Shown here one piece after another: positions 1 to 8,949 of a DNA stretch of 11,022 bases. The translations under genes were made by a program, and so were the position numbers. The notes beneath the pieces were generated by a model. It searched no databases and was not told the DNA's origin. It saw only the letters and a list, made by a program, of their open reading frames with translations. Origin of the DNA: Acephala macrosclerotiorum (taxonomy: Eukaryota > Ascomycota > Leotiomycetes > Helotiales > Mollisiaceae); contig MU119972.1 of the NCBI GenBank assembly GCA_014904845.1, positions 1 to 11,022 on the forward strand. Reading direction: 5' to 3'. Positions within the stretch are counted from its first letter, which is position 1. The number at the start of each line of letters is the position of its first letter.

Positions 1-983
1 AATATTTATTATTTGATTTTAATAAATATTAAAATTGTTATAACAAAAAAAATATTAAAAATTATTAATTTTATAAAACAATTTTTTTAAAGTTTTTATA
101 AAATATTTGAAAAAATGAATTAATTTGTTTTTATTATTAAAAATTTTGTAATATTTGAAATTAATTTCGTAAAAATCGATTTCTCGTTATTAATTAAAAA
201 AAAATATATTATTATTGTTTTTAAATTAATTAATTCAAGTAAAAAATACGAAATATTAAATATTAAAATGAAATATTATATTGTTTTTATGTATATAATT
301 CGAAATTTTAATAATATTATTACAAACGTTAAAAACTTTTAATTGTTTATTATTATTAAATAAAATTTCGAATTCGTCGAAATAATAATTATAAAAATAA
401 AAATTGAATACGAAATCAAATATAAAATTTTGTTTTTTTTTATAAATAATATAAAAATCTTTTTTTAAAAAAATTATTTATTATTATAATAAAAATATAA
501 ATTAAATATAAAAATAATAATTCGTAAAATAATATATTTTAAAATTTTAAAAATTTCAATTTTATTTGTACGATTATAATTGTTTTTTTTTTAAAAAATT
601 TATTTATATTAAATTACTAAAAATCGTTATATTCGTATATATTTTCAAATTAAAAAAATATTAAAAAAAAAATATAACGCGAAAAACTAAATATTAATAT
701 TATTAAAAAATAATACAATATTAAAACTTGTAAAAGATTTTTATATTTTAATAAATTTTTTTTTATTTTTAATTTTTTATTAAATATTTTTAATATTATT
801 TTATGTAAAATAAATACAATTAAAATAAATATTATTAATTTAAAAAAAATACAAATAAAATAATATAAAAAATAAAATTATTTTTTTCGATTTTTTATAA
901 AACGTTTTTTTTTAATAAAAAAAAATAAACGAAATTTTAAATAAAAAAATTTTCAATAAAAAAATAAAATATTTTTTTTTATA
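1..983. other. AT-rich left flank, no gene recognised
   Basis: This stretch has no open frame of useful length on either strand and only scattered C and G, mostly as CpG. Its base composition resembles the right flank more than the Copia interior. Because the Copia element that begins at 989 carries matching 5-bp flanks, this DNA was probably contiguous with position 8336 before insertion, and it could then be the gag-side part of the Gypsy element on the right. I looked for a gag zinc knuckle around 710-770 and did not find one, so the assignment to Gypsy is only an inference. Confidence 0.5.
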
Positions 984-988
984 ATAAT
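984..988. repeat. Left target-site duplication (ATAAT)
   Basis: The five bases ATAAT lie directly outside the left LTR edge and are repeated at 8331-8335 directly outside the right LTR edge. Five bases is the usual duplication length for LTR retrotransposons. Because the region is nearly all A and T, a chance match is possible, so the support comes mainly from its exact placement at both LTR ends. Confidence 0.65.
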
Positions 989-1181
989 TATTAATAATAT
1001 TAAAATATTTGAATATATTAATATATTACGTTTAATAATCGTAATTTTTACGTATTGAATATAAAAATTATTGATTATTTAAAGAATTAAATCTAAAATC
1101 GAAAGTATTAATATACTTTTAAATTCTACGCTAGTTCTTTTTATTTAAAGCACGTGATAAATACGTGCATATATTCTAATA
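989..1181 (-). repeat. 3' LTR of the Copia element (heavily mutated copy)
   Basis: This 193-bp segment aligns without gaps to 8138-8330 (constant offset 7149). By my count there are 20 differences, all transitions, and in 18 of them this copy carries the A or T. The terminal TGTCGGGACA of the other LTR (minus strand) has become TATTAGAATA here, so the canonical TG start is lost. It is the 3' LTR because the pol remnants read on the minus strand toward it. A shared core with CACGTG at 1151-1156 remains recognisable. Confidence 0.93.
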
Positions 1182-2150
1182 TTAGTAATTTCTATTTTTG
1201 TAATAAAAATCCAATTTATTTTTTAACGTAATTTTTTATTCAATTGTAGATTTAATAAATAGTTTTATAGTTTAAAAATTTAATACTTATAAAACGATTA
1301 TAGAAAATCGTTCGTTTAAAAAAACAAAATAAAAAATTCTGTGATTATATTAATTATATTATAAATTTTTTATAAAATTATAATTTTTTCGTATAATATC
1401 AATTGAATAATTTTTAAAGAAAAAAAAACTCGTTTTAAAATAAAAAGTATTTTTTAATTTTAATATTTCGTATTGTATTTATTTTTTTTTCTATATATAT
1501 ATATTTTAATTTTTTGTTTTAATTAATTTTCTTTTTTCGTAGAATTAATATAAAATTTGATTTAATAATATTTCAATCGTAATAAAAAAAATATTATAAA
1601 TTATATTGTTTTAATTTTCAATTGTTTGTATATTCGTAGAAAAGTCAAAAAAATATTGATTAATACGTAAATCGATAATCGAAATTAAAAAAGTAATTAA
1701 ATTAATAATTTAATTATTTCGTATTCGAATTGTAAAAATTTTTTCTATTTATATTATACTTTAAAAAATCGTATTTTATACAATCAATAAATTTCTATTC
1801 GTAGTATTGATCGCGTCGTATAATTGTTGAAAGTATTAATAATTTAACGCGTTTTAAGTACGATCGATTTTTTGCAATACGACGTTTTAATTAATTTAAA
1901 ATTCAATTAATAGAATCGAAATTTATTAAAACGTAAAAAGATTTTAAAATTAATTTATTATAATAAAAAAATTGTATTTAATATTATTATTAATAAAATT
2001 GAAAAATTAATAATAAAATAAATAAATCAAATAATAAAATTGTAAAATCAATAATCGAATATTTTAATTTGCGATTTACGTAATTAATTAATAATAATTA
2101 ATTATATTTTTATATTTTCAAGAATTTAATTCGAAATAAATTAATTTACT
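1182..2150. other. Copia 3' internal region without recognised gene
   Basis: This is about 970 bp between the apparent end of RNase H and the 3' LTR. I see no convincing protein remnant on either strand. A polypurine tract would be expected on the minus strand next to 1182; the sequence there is only partly purine (minus strand ...AAAAATAGAAATTACTAA), so the tract is not secure. Several CpG-rich words occur around 1800-1890. It may be an untranslated region, an extra decayed ORF, or an old insertion. Confidence 0.4.
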
Positions 2151-2760
2151 CGATTTAAAAAAACAAAATTTTAATCCTATTTTCGATTTCATTTTTTTTT
2201 ATTTATTTTTTTATTTTAATCGTAAAATTATTCGTATTAACAAACGTTTACAAAATTTTATTTGAATTGAATTTCATTATAATATTTATCGAATTATCGT
2301 TTCTATGTATTTATCGCATTTTTTGCAATTTTTTATATTCGTATAATTGTTTCAAAACTATAATATCGATTATAAAGCGTTTTTTGTTCGTTGTTTTTAG
2401 TTTTATTAAATAATCGTATAAAGAATACAAATTCGTACAAACAACGATAAAAATATTAAATAAATCGAATTATTTTGCGATTATATTAATAATAAAAATT
2501 ATTACAATTATTATATTTGTTTTATTGATTATTCTATAGATTTCAAACACTAAAACGCTTTTAGTAATTTTTTTGCACTTTATAGAATTTCAATATATTA
2601 AATTATTTTTTATTTTAAAATTGTTTTTTATTCGAGTTTTATTAGTAATTATAATTACGTATTCAATTTGCGAATTTAAATTGATATTATTAGTATATAA
2701 ATTGTTTACGAATATGAATATTTTAATTATTTTTAAATCGATTAAAATACAATAAATATC
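2150..2760 (-). pseudogene. Copia RNase H domain, RIP-inactivated
   Basis: RNase H would degrade the RNA strand of the RNA-DNA hybrid during reverse transcription. Read on the minus strand in the same frame as the RT, it shows the block order of fungal Copia RNase H: IFIFVNN near 2704-2718 (family FVFVD, first Asp now Asn), KCKKITKSVLVFEIY at 2536-2580 (family KCKRVTRSVLASEIY, Glu still present at 2542-2544), VVCTNLYSLYDYL at 2404-2442 (family VVCTDSYSLYD, Asp now Asn at 2431-2433), and MR-stop-IHRNDNS near 2287-2319 (family IRWIxGxxNPADAMTK). The last recognisable piece, near 2194-2220, resembles the usual C-terminal VRVEGW stretch, with the Trp codon now TAA. The exact end is uncertain. The frame is intact here and damage is by substitution only. 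Confidence 0.88.
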
Positions 2761-3840
2761 GCGCGATAAATTGTTTTATTATTATTTCAATTTTTTATTT
2801 AAAATTATTACGTTTTTTTTCGTCGAAATTTAATATTGTATAGTAATTAATAAATTAAAAATAATTTCTAATTAATAAATAAACGCAATATACATTTTGT
2901 AAATTTATTATTTTTAATATTAATTAAAGTAATTTATAGTTTTTAAATCGATAAATTTAATTTTTTTATTTTTATTTTTTTATTTAAATCGTATTTTGTT
3001 TTTATTTTGTAATTATATAATTTCGTCGTTAAATATTAATTGATTTATAAATATTAAATATTTTTTATTTTTTGTTTATAATTTAATTTTTTTCAATTTT
3101 TTTTTTAAGTTTACAAATTACGATATTGATAGTTTTAATATATCGTTTATTTGTATATTAATAATTTCGAATATTTTTTTATTTTTTTTAATCAAAAAAC
3201 AAAAATTATATATCGAAAATTCTATTTTTAATTCGAAAATATAGTATTTATAATATATAGCGAATTAATAAGTATTTGTTTTTACGAATTTATATAATAG
3301 TTTTTTTATAATTATAATTGTTTTTTTAAAATAAAAATATATTATTTTTTTTAATAAATTAATAAAAATTATTTATTAAATTGAAATTTACGATTATATA
3401 TATATTTGTATAATATTTTGTAATTATATTATAAAATTGTAATTTTGAATTAAAATTGAAATTAAAATTAAAATTATTTTTTAATTTATTTATTAAATAA
3501 TAAAAAATTTCGTAAAAATAAAATTTTTTAATTCGTTATTAAAAATTTAAATTACAATTTTCGTTTTTTCGTATAATTCGTTTATTATTTTGCTTTTGAT
3601 TTCGTGTACTAATTTAAATTTGAAAATCGAAATATTTTTATATGTAATTAAATCGTATTATATAAATTTAAATACGTTTTTTGTAAATAATTTATTTTAT
3701 TTTTTTTATTATAAAATTTCGAAAAAATTTTCAAATATAATAATAATTTTTTTTTTTCGTAATTTGATTACGAGTTTTATATTCGTTTTTTTTTTATTCG
3801 TTATATAAATTATATCGATTGTAATTTTTTTTTTATATAA
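2761..3840 (-). pseudogene. Copia reverse transcriptase domain, RIP-inactivated
   Basis: This would copy the element RNA into DNA. On the minus strand in one continuous frame I read, in order: LVIKLRKKKI near 3743-3772; NKLFTKNVFKFI at 3661-3696 (family INGLxxKGVFxF); IFKFKLVHEIKSK near 3592-3630 (family IFKSRxVxEIK); a block near 3391-3410 matching the RDITQAYxQS motif; PLYG/HWW-like residues across 3241-3300 with Trp as TAA; IYNFCFLI near 3190-3213 (family TYDPCLLI); and the catalytic box INIQINDIL at 3136-3162, where the Asp-Asp pair is Asn-Asp (3142-3147). The connection segment continues with a block near 2775-2800 resembling LNKRLxWQxxNxxRGL. At the N-terminal side the frame differs by one from the integrase C-terminal frame, probably through slippage at a ten-T run (3825-3834). 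Confidence 0.92.
3825..3834. repeat. T10 homopolymer at a pol frame switch
   Basis: Integrase C-terminal remnants (4080-4560) and RT remnants (below 3840) lie in minus-strand frames one base apart. The switch falls between about 3800 and 3900, and this ten-T run is the best candidate site for a one-base indel. The surrounding linker is low complexity, so another nearby position is possible. Confidence 0.45.
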
Positions 3841-4562
3841 TATTGATTGAAATTTTTATTATTCGTAAAATCGTCGTTATTATTATTAATATTCGTAAAA
3901 TCAAAATATTTTTATTCGAAATAAATTATAAATTTAAATTTATTTTTTATATTTTTTAATCGTTTATAACGTTTAAATTAATTTTCGATTAAAATTGAAT
4001 AATTATTATTATCGTTTTTTTAATTTTTATTTTCTTATATTGTATTTACTATTTTCAATTTCTCGTTTTTTTATGTAATTTTTATAAATTGTTTTTTTAT
4101 CGATTTTTCAATTTACGATTTTCGAAAATAAAATTTAATTACAATTAATCTAAAATTTATCGATTTATAAAATAATTATATAATACATTTTTCGCTTGTA
4201 ATTATTAGTAATTTATATAATTTTTTTTATTTTTTGTATTTTCTAAAAACTCGAATTTTAAAATTGATTAATAAATTTAAAATTATTAAAATATTAAAAT
4301 TATTTCTTATTATTAATACGTCGTTAATTTATCGTTTAATTTATATACGATGAAATTCGTTTATTATTTTACGAATTGCGTTTATTTTTTTTATTATTAT
4401 TGATATAAAAATATTTATATTGAAAATTTGAAAATATATTTTAAATACTAATAAAATTAATATAAATTCGTTCGATTTTATTAAATCGTTACAAGTTTTT
4501 ATTATTATTTGTAGTATTTGCTTTTTCGTAATATATTTTACTATTTTTTCAATATAATCGTA
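3841..4562 (-). pseudogene. Copia integrase C-terminal region and linker, RIP-degraded
   Basis: This is the part of pol between the integrase catalytic core and RT. An accidental 76-codon open stretch (4341-4571, minus) lies here and contains LLVFKIYFQIF, which matches the fungal Copia block TLLVFGAYPR, followed by NAIRKIINEFHRI (family xAIRKAMxEI). Reading on through the stop gives DVLIIRNNFN (family DALAMRNGPN) at about 4290-4320, then RVFRKYKK-stop-KKLYKLL near 4200-4250 (family VxREYKxWxGPYKLL, with Trp as TAA), then INFRLIVIKFYF near 4120-4160. The basic segment around 3940-3975 resembles the RGRPRK linker. The open stretch is not a gene: its Met is internal, and both sides continue the same decayed protein. 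It joins the core across a one-base frame switch near 4560. Confidence 0.88.
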
Positions 4563-5160
4563 TAAATTCATTGTAATAAAATATAATATTGTTTAATTTT
4601 TTTAATAAAATTATATATTTTTATTGAAACTTTTTTTATTTTTATTATTACAATTTTTATTTATTGTTTAAATTCTATAAACGCAAAATTCTTTTTAATA
4701 TTATAAATTAAAATTTTTAACAATTTTAAATACGTATTAATTCAATATTTTTTAATTACGTTTTATATAAATTGCGCAAATATTTTTATAATAAATCGTA
4801 CGTTTTAAAATTTTATAATAAAATTTATAAATTGTAAAATTATATCGTCGTTTAAATATATAATATTAACGATTATTAAATAATTAAATTCGTAATCGTT
4901 TATTAAAAAAAATTTAAATCGTTTTAACGATTTCACGTTTATTTAATAATAATAATAAAATTTATTAATTTATTTTAATTATTAAAATATAAAAAATTTA
5001 TATTTAATTTTATTAAAAATATTTACAAATTGTCGTATCGATAAATATTCAAATTTTCTATATACGCGTCGTAAATTTATATTTGTTAAATAATATCAAA
5101 TAAATTTTTTTTTTGATTTTATTAATAAAATCTATAAATACTTTTATTTGCGTATAATTA
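4562..5160 (-). pseudogene. Copia integrase zinc finger and catalytic core, RIP-inactivated
   Basis: Integrase would insert the cDNA into the genome. In one minus-strand frame I read RRVYRKFEYLS at 5042-5070 (family RRLHRRFGHPS; both His now Tyr), then NKFYYYY with TAA next at 4943-4963 (family NKxCHHCQ; Cys now Tyr), so the HHCC zinc site is destroyed. The core follows: YLIIVNIIYLN near 4856-4881 (first Asp now Asn, 4865-4867), INTYLKLLKILIYNIKKNFA at 4682-4742 (family WIDTYLGPPDILIHDAGxNFA; second Asp now Asn, 4700-4702), and a block near 4563-4624 matching VEAHxSIGKVERYHxPLRxAY with the Glu of KVE now Lys at 4592-4594. The second Asp and the Glu are separated by 35 residues, the DD35E spacing. 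Every zinc and catalytic residue that I could place is altered by a C-to-T or G-to-A type change. Confidence 0.9.
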
Positions 5161-7844
5161 GTACGATTATATTACTATTATATTTAGTAAAATACTTTGA
5201 AATTTTTTTACAATATATTTATTCATAAACTAAAAAATCTTTTTTTAATTTAAATTTTTTTTAATTAAACGAAATACGTCGTTTTTAATTAACAAATATT
5301 ATATTTTTTAATTATTCAATTTCGCGATTAATTTCTCGATATTAACGTATTCTATAACAAAAAAAATAATTTTTACGAATTCTTTATTACTTTTATTTTA
5401 TTTCTCAAAATCAAATTTTTTTATATTTAAAATAAAAACATTAAAAACATTTATTCTATTTTCGTTTTCGAATTTTTTTACTTTTTTTTTGTAAATTAAA
5501 AAAATTTAATAATTTATTGTAAAAACGTATTTCTTATAATAAAAATAAATTTCATTTTTAAATTTTTTATATATTTGTCGTTTTTTTTCTAAAAAATATT
5601 TCGTAAATTAATAATTTATTTTTATACAAATATAATACTTTTTTTCTCTCGAATAATTATTTCGATTATATTTATCGTATTTTTAATTCTTATAATCGTA
5701 ATTATATTTACTTTAATCGCGTTTATTATCGCGATTTTTATTTATTTTATATTTATCGTATTTATAATTAATAAAATAAATACTAAAATTTAATTACTTT
5801 ATATTTCGTTTTTTTTCAATTAATTAAATAATATAACGCAATTAGTATTAGACTTTTTTCAACGTATTTTTAAAATCTATAAAATACATATAATATTTCT
5901 TAATATCGTTATAAATTCGTAAAATACAATTTTTTATATTATCGTTTTTACGATTTTTTTTCAATTATTTTTTTCGAATTTATTATAATTTATTAAACAA
6001 CAATTCGAAATTTTCGATTAATTTTTTTATAGAATTCTTTTTAACGATATCTCGTAAAATAATTTCTTTTTATTCTTTTTAATATATTATTAAAACATAT
6101 AAAATTTCGAATTTGATTTTTATATATTTAATAATCTTTTTAAACGAACAATTATTATTAAAAATATTATTTAAATAAAAATTTCGAATTTGATTTTTAT
6201 ATATTTAATAATTTTTTTAAACGAACAATTATTATTAAAAATATTATTTAAATAAAAATTTCGTATTTATTTTTTCAATATAATCAAAAACGTTTTTTCG
6301 TATATATTCGACGTAATATTTATATTATCGCAATAAATTCGAAATAATTTCAATTTCTCGTTAAAAAAATCGTAAATTGCTTTTTTATATTTATCGTTAT
6401 TATTGAAATAAGATTTCTTCAAATTATCAAATTTTTTAATTATTTAATTCTTTGAATTTCGTTTTTTTATTTTTACTCGAAATTTTAAATTTCTTTTCTT
6501 TATATCGTACGATTAATATTCGTCGTAAATTTCTTATTACAAATAATCGATCTTTCGAAATTTATAATCGTTTTATCACATATTAAAAAATTGAAAAATT
6601 TATTACTATAAAAAATTTAATTTTAATAAATTTCTTTATTTTCATCGTAAATAATTTTATATTTACTCGAGAATTTATTTATAATATTAATTTTTTATTA
6701 CTTTTTCTCAAAAAAATAATCTCTTTTCAAATATTATTATTTAAAATCGATTTACTTTATAATATATCGTAATATTATATTTATTTTTTATTTCAATAAA
6801 ATTTTTAATAATATTTTCAAATCTTTAAAATAACGACTTCGAAAATACGTATATTTTGTTTTTATTTCGAAATATTTTTTATTATAATTTTTAATTTGTA
6901 TTTAAAATTTTAAAAATTATTTTCTCGTTTTTTCGAATTAATATTTTTTAAATTCTTTGCGAATTTGATTATCGAATAATAAATATTTTTTATTTAAATT
7001 CTAATCTATAAAATCTATTTAAAATAATTAAATTTGATCGAAATTAATTATTCGAATTAAATCGAAAATTAAATTTTTTTTTTTTCAATTACTATTGTAT
7101 TTTCGTATTTAATCAAATTATATATTATTATTGTCTTTGAATAAAAACTTCAATTTGTTAAATTAATTTTTTACGCGAAATATAAATACTATTATTTCTA
7201 AAATAATTCTTTAAACAAAAAATCAATTTACTAGTAATCATTTTAAAATGTACTATTTTTCAGTTTTCAAAATTGTTTTAATAGAATTCTTATAAAGTAC
7301 TATTTTTATATTTTAGTTTTTTGAATATATAAAACTTGTATAAAATAAAATCGTTAATAATAAACTCATTCAAATTTAATCACTGAAAATCGATTTATTT
7401 TTCGTATTCGTTTTTATTGTAATAAAATAAACTCTTTTTTTCTATGTATTTATTTAATTCAATTTTGTTTAATAATGAAAAAATTGTTATAATTGTTTGT
7501 AATTTATCGTATTCAATATTAAATAATAAAAATATATTCGAAAATAATAAAACGTTCTTCGAAAAAATTTTATTCTTATTTTAAATATCAATTTTTACTA
7601 TTTTAAAATATTGATTTGTATTTAATAAATTTACTTGTTTTAATATAAACTTGTTTATTTGTATATAAAATATAAATAAAAATTTAAATTGATCGTAGTT
7701 TAAATACGTTTCGAATAATGTAAACATTTATTGTTTTTAAAAAAAAATATAACGTACAACGCTTTTTGTCGTTTTAATTATCGATTTAAAAAAAATAAAA
7801 TTTTCGTAATCGATTTTTTTATCGTGCGTAATAAACGCAAATCA
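5161..7844 (-). pseudogene. Copia gag/protease region, not resolved
   Basis: Position within the element (between the leader and integrase on the minus strand) makes this the gag and protease part, about 2.7 kb. Partial readings next to integrase, such as KYFTKYNSN near 5170-5200 and RK-stop-KYL near 5140-5155, fit the stretch that precedes the integrase zinc finger in this lineage. I could not locate the aspartic protease DTG or DSG motif or a gag zinc knuckle with confidence. The plus strand is T-rich with more C than G from about 5300 to 7200, so the minus strand is purine-rich, as expected of a coding strand. A 77-bp tandem duplication at 6101-6263 would break any frame. Confidence 0.55.
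6101..6263. repeat. 77-bp tandem duplication
   Basis: Two copies lie head to tail at 6105-6181 and 6182-6258, with matching bases extending back to 6101 and forward to about 6263. I find a single difference between the copies, C at 6136 versus T at 6213, itself a RIP-type transition. The unit length is not a multiple of three. Both copies carry the same degraded, AT-rich sequence, so the duplication followed most of the point mutation. Confidence 0.9.
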
Positions 7845-8090
7845 AAAAAAGTGCAATTAAAATTTCGATAATTGTTTTTTTAAACTTTTAATATTATACG
7901 CAAAATTTTTCAAATATCGAAAAAAATATAAAATGCAAAACTTTTAAATATCGAAAAAGTTACACTTTTTTATATAGAATCTTTTTAGTATTTTTTCGTA
8001 AAATCTTTCAAATATCGAAAAAAAATTAAATACACATTTTTAAATTTCGAAAAAGTATATATTCTTTTGCGTAAAAACTTTTTTTAATTT
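7845..8090. repeat. Degenerate short repeats in the Copia leader
   Basis: The word CAAATATCGAAAAA and close variants recur near 7911, 7945, 8009 and 8041, each followed by an A-run. The two halves (about 7899-7975 and 7997-8073) align at a spacing of 98 bp with mostly transition differences, and each half contains a shorter inner repeat of 32-34 bp. They sit just inside the 5' LTR, in the expected untranslated leader or gag start. This could be a real leader repeat or a by-product of low complexity. Confidence 0.5.
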
Positions 8091-8119
8091 AAATCTTACT
8101 ATTCTATATTCAATTAATA

Positions 8120-8137
8120 AAATTAAATACTAATCAA
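8120..8137 (-). other. Possible tRNA primer-binding site position
   Basis: The minus strand immediately after the 5' LTR reads TTGATTAGTATTTAATT. A primer-binding site should begin with TGG near this point, and TGA one base inside the LTR edge could be TGG after one G-to-A change. Too much sequence has been lost to name the tRNA. The call rests on position. Confidence 0.25.
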
Positions 8138-8330
8138 TATTAGTAATATTAAAATACTTGAATATATCAATATATTACGTTTAATAATCGTAGTTTTTAC
8201 GTATTAAATATAAAAATTATTGATTATTTAAAGAACTAAATTTAAAATCGAGAGTATTAATATACTTTCAAGTTCTACGCTAGCTCTCTTTATCTAAAGC
8301 ACGTGATAAGCACGTGCATATGTCCCGACA
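8138..8330 (-). repeat. 5' LTR of the Copia element (better preserved copy)
   Basis: On the minus strand this LTR starts TGTCGGGACATATGCACGTG and runs to TACTAATA at the inner edge, where a canonical CA end would be TA after mutation. It keeps C or G at 18 of the 20 sites where the two LTRs differ. Being the 5' LTR, it should hold the element promoter. It contains two CACGTG words and a near-palindromic AGTATTAATATACT at 8253-8266. No base is inserted or deleted relative to the other LTR. Confidence 0.93.
8300..8316. promoter_or_regulatory. Paired CACGTG (E-box type) sites in the LTR
   Basis: CACGTG occurs at 8300-8305 and 8311-8316, separated by ATAAG, near the upstream end of the LTR on the minus strand. 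CACGTG is the palindromic core bound by bHLH factors such as fungal Cbf1/Pho4-type proteins, so this pair may have been an upstream activating element. In the other LTR the first copy (1151-1156) is intact and the second (1162-1167) has become TACGTG. The regulatory role is inferred. Confidence 0.45.
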
Positions 8331-8335
8331 ATAAT
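8331..8335. repeat. Right target-site duplication (ATAAT)
   Basis: This is the partner of 984-988, directly outside the TG start of the 5' LTR on the minus strand. It marks the point where flanking DNA, probably the Gypsy element, resumes. Confidence 0.65.
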
Positions 8336-8949
8336 ATTATTATTTTTAAACGTAAATATCAAAAAAAAATATTTAAAAAACAATATAAAACGTTAATTAT
8401 TTTATTTTATTAAAAAAAAAAAAAATTGAAAAATTTTCAAATATAAAAACGAAAAAAAAATTCGAATAAAAAAAATAGTTTTATTATTAAATAATTTCAA
8501 TTTAAAATTATTTAATATAAATATTAATACGATATATAAATTTAAATTTAAAAAAATACGATTTATTAATTTAATCAATAAAATTAAAAAATTTTTTAAA
8601 GAATAAAAAAATTAATTCAAATAATTTAAAACGCGAAAAATATTTTAAAAATATATTAAAAAATATATAAAATATTTATTATTGCAAATTGTTTTAATAT
8701 TAAAAAAATTACAATTTATTTTTAAACGATTAATATTTTTATTTATTAAAAATTGATTATAAAAATTTAAAAAAAAATTATTTAATAAAATAATATTTAA
8801 TCGTAAAAAAATAATAATATTTAATTAAAAAATTTTTTTTAAAATTTATAAAAATATTAATTTATTTATTTACATTAAAATAATTTAATATATAATATAA
8901 CAAAAAAAAAATTTATTGTTTTAAAACTTTGTTTTCAATTATAATAAAA
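8336..8949 (+). other. AT-rich stretch upstream of Gypsy RT, probably its gag/protease side
   Basis: No domain could be named. The plus strand is A-rich like the Gypsy pol that follows. Some short readings stay open, for example LIKKFFLKFIKILIYLF from 8821, but the open phase changes several times across A-runs (A14 at 8412-8425). By position this would encode protease and the start of RT. No zinc knuckle or protease motif was seen. Confidence 0.4.

Larger units (their letters stand above)
989..8330 (-). mobile_element. Complete, RIP-degraded Ty1/Copia LTR retrotransposon
   Basis: A 7342-bp element is bounded by two directly repeated 193-bp LTRs and a 5-bp target duplication. On the minus strand the order integrase, reverse transcriptase, RNase H can be read, which is the Ty1/Copia (Pseudoviridae-type) order and differs from Gypsy, where integrase comes last. 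The protein remnants resemble a Copia lineage that I recall from filamentous fungi. All coding parts are riddled with TAA codons, mostly where Trp or Gln would be expected, and most catalytic acids are changed. The element is non-autonomous and dead. It is long for a Copia element because about 970 bp separate the end of RNase H from the 3' LTR and about 3 kb lie upstream of integrase. Identification is firm; the exact ends are good to a few bases. Confidence 0.92.

Noticed and set aside
710..770. Gag zinc knuckle in the left flank
   Set aside because: A Cys codon with a Tyr four residues later looked promising, but the other two Cys positions cannot be derived by C-to-T or G-to-A changes.
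1182..1200. Polypurine tract beside the 3' LTR
   Set aside because: The minus strand is only partly purine here and such A-rich words are everywhere in the window, so position is the only support.
2573..2755. 60-codon open frame on the plus strand
   Set aside because: It is antisense to the Copia RNase H remnant, which reads clearly on the minus strand here; it is a chance opening in AT-rich sequence.
3590..3808. 72-codon open frame on the plus strand with hydrophobic residues
   Set aside because: It is antisense to the Copia RT N-terminal remnant. The Phe/Ile/Leu richness is just what T-rich sequence encodes and is not evidence of a membrane protein.
4341..4571. 76-codon open frame on the minus strand as a small gene
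   Set aside because: It lies inside the decayed Copia integrase region, matches an internal block of pol, and pol readings continue beyond both ends; it is an accidental stop-free window.
6101..6263. CRISPR array
   Set aside because: There are only two near-identical head-to-tail units of 77 bp with no unique spacers.
8642..8720. DDE transposase (pogo-like) remnant
   Set aside because: A reading resembling the NREW/INA block was considered, but the required Arg codons cannot become the observed Ile codons by RIP, and Gypsy coding downstream explains the region better.
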